From contig NZ_JAFKCV010000001.1 in NCBI RefSeq assembly GCF_017254865.1, forward strand, positions 558,001-622,000: a stretch of 64,000 nucleotides of DNA, read 5' to 3'. Below the pieces are notes generated by a model that did not search any database, was not told the DNA's origin, and saw only the letters and a program-made list of their open reading frames with translations. The translations under genes were made by a program, and so were the position numbers. Positions 59,991-64,000 of the stretch are shown piece after piece. This DNA is from Bowmanella dokdonensis. Its GTDB lineage: Bacteria; Pseudomonadota; Gammaproteobacteria; Enterobacterales; Alteromonadaceae. Each line of letters begins with the position of its first letter. The stretch's first letter is position 1.

Positions 59991-60158
59991 GGGAATAAAA
60001 AACCATGGAATCTGTAACTACGGACCGCTGTCACGGCGGGGCTTCTTGCCTTGGCGATGGACCGTTGTCACTAGTCCGGTGAACAGCATTGGTCTAAGTC
60101 ATTTGAGCCTGCCCGGTGCAGTGGCTATAGTAGCGGCTTTTATCAGCCAGGAGGTTTT

Positions 60159-60935
60159 ATGCTGATCGTGCTTTCGCCCGCCAAGAATCTGGATTATGAC
60201 AACCCTCCGCCTCTTTCTGAGTTCACTCAGCCCGACCTGTTGGACCAAGCCCAACAACTGATTAAGGTGTGCCGGGATCTGTCACCTGCCCAGGTCGGCA
60301 GCCTGATGCATATCAGTGACAAACTGGCACATCTGAATGTGGAGCGATATCACAATTGGTCGCAACCCTTTAACCGGGAGAACGCCAAACAGGCGGTGTT
60401 GGCCTTTAATGGAGACGTTTATGCGGGATTGCAGGCGAGCAGCCTGTCCAGCCAGGATCTGCACTATGCCCAGTCTCATCTGAGGATCCTGTCCGGCCTG
60501 TATGGTTTGCTCCGACCCCTGGACCTGGTGCAGCCCTACAGATTGGAAATGGGCACCAAACTGGTTAATCCGCAAGGCAGGGATCTGTATGAATTCTGGG
60601 GTGAGCTGATTACAGACAAATTGAATCAGGCGATGGCGGAGCAGGGTGACAACATATTGATCAATCTGGCGTCCAATGAATACTTCAAATCGGTAAAACC
60701 TGACAAACTGGATGGGACCATCATCACCCCTGTATTCAAGGACTGCAAGAAAGGTCAGTACAAGGTAATCAGTTTCTTTGCCAAAAAGGCGCGCGGTATG
60801 ATGGCCAGATACATTATCGAAAACCGGCTCAGCGAAGTGCGGGACCTGCAGTCTTTCAGCGCGGCGGGCTACGTCTATAGCCAGGAGCAGTCCACGGCAG
60901 CCCAGCCGGTATTCTTACGCGAAGAACAACAATAG
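60159..60935 (+). CDS. yaaA: Peroxide-stress protein YaaA (DUF328)
   Basis: YaaA lowers intracellular iron-mediated damage under H2O2 stress in E. coli. The 258-residue protein starts [20 protein letters not shown], with [19 protein letters not shown] and [13 protein letters not shown] as family blocks. A perfect AGGAGG lies ahead of the ATG. It is six bases upstream of the TPR-sulfotransferase gene, probably in one transcript. Confidence 0.95.
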   Translation: MLIVLSPAKNLDYDNPPPLSEFTQPDLLDQAQQLIKVCRDLSPAQVGSLMHISDKLAHLNVERYHNWSQPFNRENAKQAVLAFNGDVYAGLQASSLSSQDLHYAQSHLRILSGLYGLLRPLDLVQPYRLEMGTKLVNPQGRDLYEFWGELITDKLNQAMAEQGDNILINLASNEYFKSVKPDKLDGTIITPVFKDCKKGQYKVISFFAKKARGMMARYIIENRLSEVRDLQSFSAAGYVYSQEQSTAAQPVFLREEQQ

Positions 60936-60943
60936 GAAAGGTG

Positions 60944-62734
60944 ATGGAATCCCAGGCACTGGAACAGATCAAACAGGCGTTTTCCCAGGGCAATCTGATT
61001 GAGGTGGAGAAAATGGCTTTACAGGGGCTGCAGACAGAGCCCGATCAACCTTTGCTGAACAAGATGCTCGGCATCTGTCTGTTCCAGCGTGGCCAGTTCT
61101 CTGATGCGGCTAAACGATTCAGCCATGCCCTGAGTCTTGAACCCGAAGATGGCAACTGCCTGAATAATCTGGGCAGTTGTTACCTGTTTCAGAACCAACA
61201 CCGGGAAGCGGCCGACTACTTCCAGCGGGCGTTGGCCACCGGCAAGAACCCGGAGTGGCACAGGAATCTGGGCACCTGTTATTACGAACTGGGTCTATTC
61301 AACCGTGCGGCGGAACAGTACCAACAGGCCATTGATTCTGGTCTGCTCAGCGATATGATGCTGGTGCGCCAGGTAGACACCCTCAAGCAGGCGAGCCGTT
61401 TCAGGGAAGCCCTGGCCCTGTGCGACCGTATTGTCGATGTGCCGCAGCGCCTGGTTGAACAAGCCGCCATCTACGTTGAGACCAATCGCCCGGAGCTGGC
61501 CAGGGACTGCCTGGCCGTCGCACAAACCGGGGCGCCATTTAATCCGCAGCAACAACAGCGCCTGCACAACATCTATCGTTTTCTGGGGGACAGGCAAAAC
61601 GAACAGAAAGTGGTGGAAAGCTTTGCTGGGGGAAATCTGGAACAGCAGATGCTTGCGCGGGTAATGAAGACTGACCTGTCCGACGAAGAATTGGCGGCGC
61701 TGACCCGGGACCCCAGACTGGAATCGCTGTCCTCCCAAGTGCAGGCCACTTTTACCTACATACTGGCTGGCCATTATAAAAAGCGTGACAAGCATCGTTG
61801 GCTGGTATTGCTTAAACAGGCCAACAGGCTGCAGTGCCCGCCTGAACAGGTCCAAATCGGCAAAGAATTAAAAGCCTTTGAGACCATCAGGCAGTCTTAC
61901 CCACAGTATGCCGGAGTAGCGATTGATCAGCCCAGCGACAAGCCCATCTTTATTGTGGGGATGCCCCGCTCCGGGACGACGCTGGTTGAGTCAATCCTGG
62001 GTAATCATCAACAGGTCTTCGCAGCCGGTGAAACCACCCTGGTCCAGAGTCTGCTGGCAGAGATTAATCCAGGTCTGCCCGATGATTTGCATCCCCATTT
62101 TCTGCGGATCGATTACCTCAACCGTCCCGGCGGGCTGAACAAACAGCAACTGCAGCAATTCAGCCAGGACTACCTGCAGTATCTGAGCGATTATGCCCCC
62201 GGGGACAGGCATATTACCGATAAGATGCCACACAATTTCATGCATCTTGGTGTACTGACCAAGGCATTCCCTGAGGCCACCATCATCCATTGTGTCAGGG
62301 ATCCCATAGCCAACTGCCTGTCCATCTTCGAACAGAATTTCAGTCCTTTCCACCGCTATGGCAACAGCCTGGAAACCCTGGCCGGTTATTATCAGGGCTA
62401 CCTGGACTTGATGACGTTCTGGCAACAGGAACTGGGTGAAGACAGAATATTGGAAGTGAGGTACGAGGATCTGGTCAGGGACAGTGCCGCGCAGATACAG
62501 CGCATCCTGGCGCGTATCGGACTGCCCTGGCAGGAGGATCTGCTTGACCTGGCCGGATCAGACCGCACTGTGACCACCTCCAGTCTTGAGCAAGTGCGCC
62601 AGGATATCTACCAGGATTCCCTGAAACCTTACCAGGGTCTGGAAACTGAGCTCGCTCCTCTGTTAAAACTTGCCCCCAAAGCCAGGTCCGCTGAGCCAGG
62701 GAAAAGCTGGTTCAAACGATGGTTTGGGGGTTAA
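60944..62734 (+). CDS. TPR-repeat sulfotransferase family protein
   Basis: A 596-residue protein. Residues about 1-250 hold TPR units (PEDGNCLNNLGSCYLFQNQH; NPEWHRNLGTCYYELGLFNR). The C-terminal half is a sulfotransferase fold: the 5'-phosphosulfate loop IFIVGMPRSGTTLVESILGN near 344 and the 3'-phosphate motif IHCVRDPIANCLSIFEQNF near 447. It probably uses PAPS to sulfate a peptide tyrosine or a sugar; the acceptor is unknown. ATG at 60944 has AGGA at good spacing; GTG one codon earlier is possible. Confidence 0.85.
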   Translation: MESQALEQIKQAFSQGNLIEVEKMALQGLQTEPDQPLLNKMLGICLFQRGQFSDAAKRFSHALSLEPEDGNCLNNLGSCYLFQNQHREAADYFQRALATGKNPEWHRNLGTCYYELGLFNRAAEQYQQAIDSGLLSDMMLVRQVDTLKQASRFREALALCDRIVDVPQRLVEQAAIYVETNRPELARDCLAVAQTGAPFNPQQQQRLHNIYRFLGDRQNEQKVVESFAGGNLEQQMLARVMKTDLSDEELAALTRDPRLESLSSQVQATFTYILAGHYKKRDKHRWLVLLKQANRLQCPPEQVQIGKELKAFETIRQSYPQYAGVAIDQPSDKPIFIVGMPRSGTTLVESILGNHQQVFAAGETTLVQSLLAEINPGLPDDLHPHFLRIDYLNRPGGLNKQQLQQFSQDYLQYLSDYAPGDRHITDKMPHNFMHLGVLTKAFPEATIIHCVRDPIANCLSIFEQNFSPFHRYGNSLETLAGYYQGYLDLMTFWQQELGEDRILEVRYEDLVRDSAAQIQRILARIGLPWQEDLLDLAGSDRTVTTSSLEQVRQDIYQDSLKPYQGLETELAPLLKLAPKARSAEPGKSWFKRWFGG

Positions 62735-62878
62735 TCCTGTTGGTCAGCTTCAAGGTAATGATCTAAAAGGGCGACACATTCAGTAATCTCTCCACACAAT
62801 TGTTCCACAAAGTTTAACAGTGGACCGTTTTGGTCCCCATTAGCATAGCGTTGGTCGAACAAACTAATGGAGAGAGAA

Positions 62879-63616
62879 ATGAAACGCAGCTTGTTGGCAA
62901 CGGTTCTGGCGCTGACGATGAGTGGTCAGGCGACCGCTGAAGGTACCTGGGGCCTTGGATTGGGGATGATCAGCGCCAAGTCCCCTTACCTGGGAGAAGC
63001 GGATGATTTTCTGCTGCTCCCCCTGATCAGTTATGAGTCCGAAGACTTTCGCTTCACCGGGGTCTCTTTCAACTATGATCTGTATGAAACTGACAGCATC
63101 CAACTGAGCACTTTTCTGCGCCCGGGCTTCGACTTTTTCGATGCCGATGACGCAGACACCCCGGCCATGCGTACCTTGAACGACAGAAAGTTCAGTGCCT
63201 TACTTGGCCTTGAAATAAAGGCCGACCTGGATTTTGCCACCGCAGTGCTGTCCGCCGGTCATGACATTACCGGCAATGCCAGGGGCTGGCAACTGGAGTT
63301 GGCGTTACAACGCCGCTATCAGCTCAGCCCGCAGCTATTTATCAGCCCTGAGCTGGGGGTCACTTTCGCTGACAGCGATACAGTGGATTACTACTACGGC
63401 GTGGATAGCGGCGAGAGCAGCCAGTTTGCGCCTTATCAGGCCGACAGTGCCCTGAATCCCTATGCTTCGGTGACCCTCATGTATCAGATAGATAAACGCT
63501 GGCAGGCATTTACTTCGCTGAAATGGTCCGAATATGACAATACGATTACTGACTCGCCCATCGTCGATGCAGATCGCGATCTGCAATGGGTGGCGGCCGT
63601 CAGTTATGAGTTCTGA
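62879..63616 (+). CDS. MipA/OmpV-family outer-membrane protein
   Basis: A 245-residue protein with signal peptide MKRSLLATVLALTMSGQATA and a beta-barrel pattern of alternating hydrophobic residues ending in the outer-membrane signature ...AAVSYEF with C-terminal Phe. The start GTWGLGLGMISAKSPYLGEA fits the MipA/OmpV family. MipA relates to murein assembly and OmpV to osmotic response; function here is not known. GGAGAGAG precedes ATG 62879. Tail overlaps the convergent receiver gene by 13 bases. Confidence 0.86.
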   Translation: MKRSLLATVLALTMSGQATAEGTWGLGLGMISAKSPYLGEADDFLLLPLISYESEDFRFTGVSFNYDLYETDSIQLSTFLRPGFDFFDADDADTPAMRTLNDRKFSALLGLEIKADLDFATAVLSAGHDITGNARGWQLELALQRRYQLSPQLFISPELGVTFADSDTVDYYYGVDSGESSQFAPYQADSALNPYASVTLMYQIDKRWQAFTSLKWSEYDNTITDSPIVDADRDLQWVAAVSYEF

Positions 63617-64000
63617 TCGGCGGCTGTGGACGGAGACAGGTATTTTTCCAGGCAGTCAAACAGCTCGTCCCGGCGGATAGGTTTGGTCAGATAATCATTC
63701 ATACCCGCCTGTTCAGCCTTTTCCCTGTCCTGGGGCAGGGCGTTGGCAGACAGGCCACAGATGGTCAGTTTGTCAAAGCCCTGTTCCCTGAGTTCCCGTG
63801 TGGCCCGGTAGCCATCCAGCTCAGGCATCTGGATGTCCATCAACACCAGATCATAATGAGGACTGTTGTTTATTTTGTTGACCGCCTGCCGGCCATCTTC
63901 TGCCAAATCGTAAGTCAGCCCCATGCTCTTCAACATTTCCCCCACTACCAGTTGATTGATGGGATTATCCTCCACCAACAGCAAGTGCCCGCTTAACTTT
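63604..64000 (-). CDS. Receiver domain at the C-terminus of a hybrid histidine kinase, cut by the window edge
   Basis: The frame enters from the right edge and ends at 63604. About 131 residues are visible, reading KLSGHLLLVEDNPINQLVVG, the phospho-acceptor Asp in DLVLMDIQMPELDG, and the Lys of DYLTKPIRRDELF. The L-x-G-x-LLVEDNPINQ style is that of receivers fused behind a kinase, so this is the 3' end of a larger gene rather than a complete one. Confidence 0.85.
   Translation of the reverse strand, partial: KLSGHLLLVEDNPINQLVVGEMLKSMGLTYDLAEDGRQAVNKINNSPHYDLVLMDIQMPELDGYRATRELREQGFDKLTICGLSANALPQDREKAEQAGMNDYLTKPIRRDELFDCLEKYLSPSTAADQNS

Overview
The window looks like a chromosomal segment of a marine gammaproteobacterium, most likely in the Alteromonadales/Alteromonadaceae. 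This is inferred from protein family character and gene order, not from a marker gene. The left part follows the order known from E. coli min 2-3: secA, mutT, yacG, zapD, coaE, type IV pilus genes, nadC, ampD, ampE, pdhR, aceE, aceF, lpd, then acnB further right. The right part keeps a loose echo of the E. coli zero-minute region (thrABC, yaaA, transaldolase). Nearly all genes are chromosomal housekeeping genes; I see no prophage, transposase, CRISPR array, rRNA or tRNA.

Layout. 1-3.5 kb: tail of an M23 peptidase, secA, mutT. 3.5-8.7 kb: an accessory insertion with a 1516-residue secreted RHS/YD-repeat protein and, one base after its stop, a small membrane protein that may be its immunity partner. 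8.7-16.4 kb: yacG, zapD, coaE, pilD, pilC, pilA (with no pilB), nadC, a membrane-anchored aspartic protease, then ampD-ampE in the other direction. 16.4-23.9 kb: the pyruvate dehydrogenase operon pdhR-aceE-aceF-lpd with two PdhR-type operators. 24-34.8 kb: orphan exbD, an M13 lipoprotein peptidase, a copper/silver-efflux-like cluster (PepSY protein, Cys-rich protein, CusB-like, CusA-like), a DUF1289 protein, an HDOD protein and a TPR lipoprotein. 35-41.9 kb: acnB and the nucleoside-catabolic operon deoC-deoA-deoB-deoD. 42-48.9 kb: an HMG-CoA reductase, small exported or unknown proteins, a structured intergenic element, an AsmA-like protein, a PLP enzyme, a MAPEG protein, aceK and a CheY-like regulator. 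48.9-54.5 kb: the threonine operon thrL-thrA-thrB-thrC with ung translationally coupled at its end. 54.6-64 kb: a DUF3545 protein, a soluble histidine kinase, tal-pgi, a macrodomain protein, yaaA, a TPR-sulfotransferase, a MipA-like outer-membrane protein and the C-terminal receiver of a cut-off hybrid kinase.

Regulation that can be read directly is the best part of the window. The thr operon has a Thr-rich leader peptide, a perfect intrinsic terminator and a competing antiterminator. Just upstream lies a 14-bp palindrome containing the exact MetJ half-site AGACGTCT plus an adjacent degenerate copy, suggesting joint threonine and methionine control. The pdh operon has one perfect and one near-perfect PdhR box. 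Several convincing intrinsic terminators are listed.

Most novel candidates: (1) the RHS gene plus putative immunity gene inserted in an otherwise conserved housekeeping block; (2) the met-box/thr-attenuator combination; (3) unexplained palindromic intergenic elements near 9.05 kb and 44.3 kb; (4) an HMG-CoA reductase with no visible mevalonate-pathway neighbours; (5) a pilus locus without its assembly ATPase. None of these could be tested by database search here.
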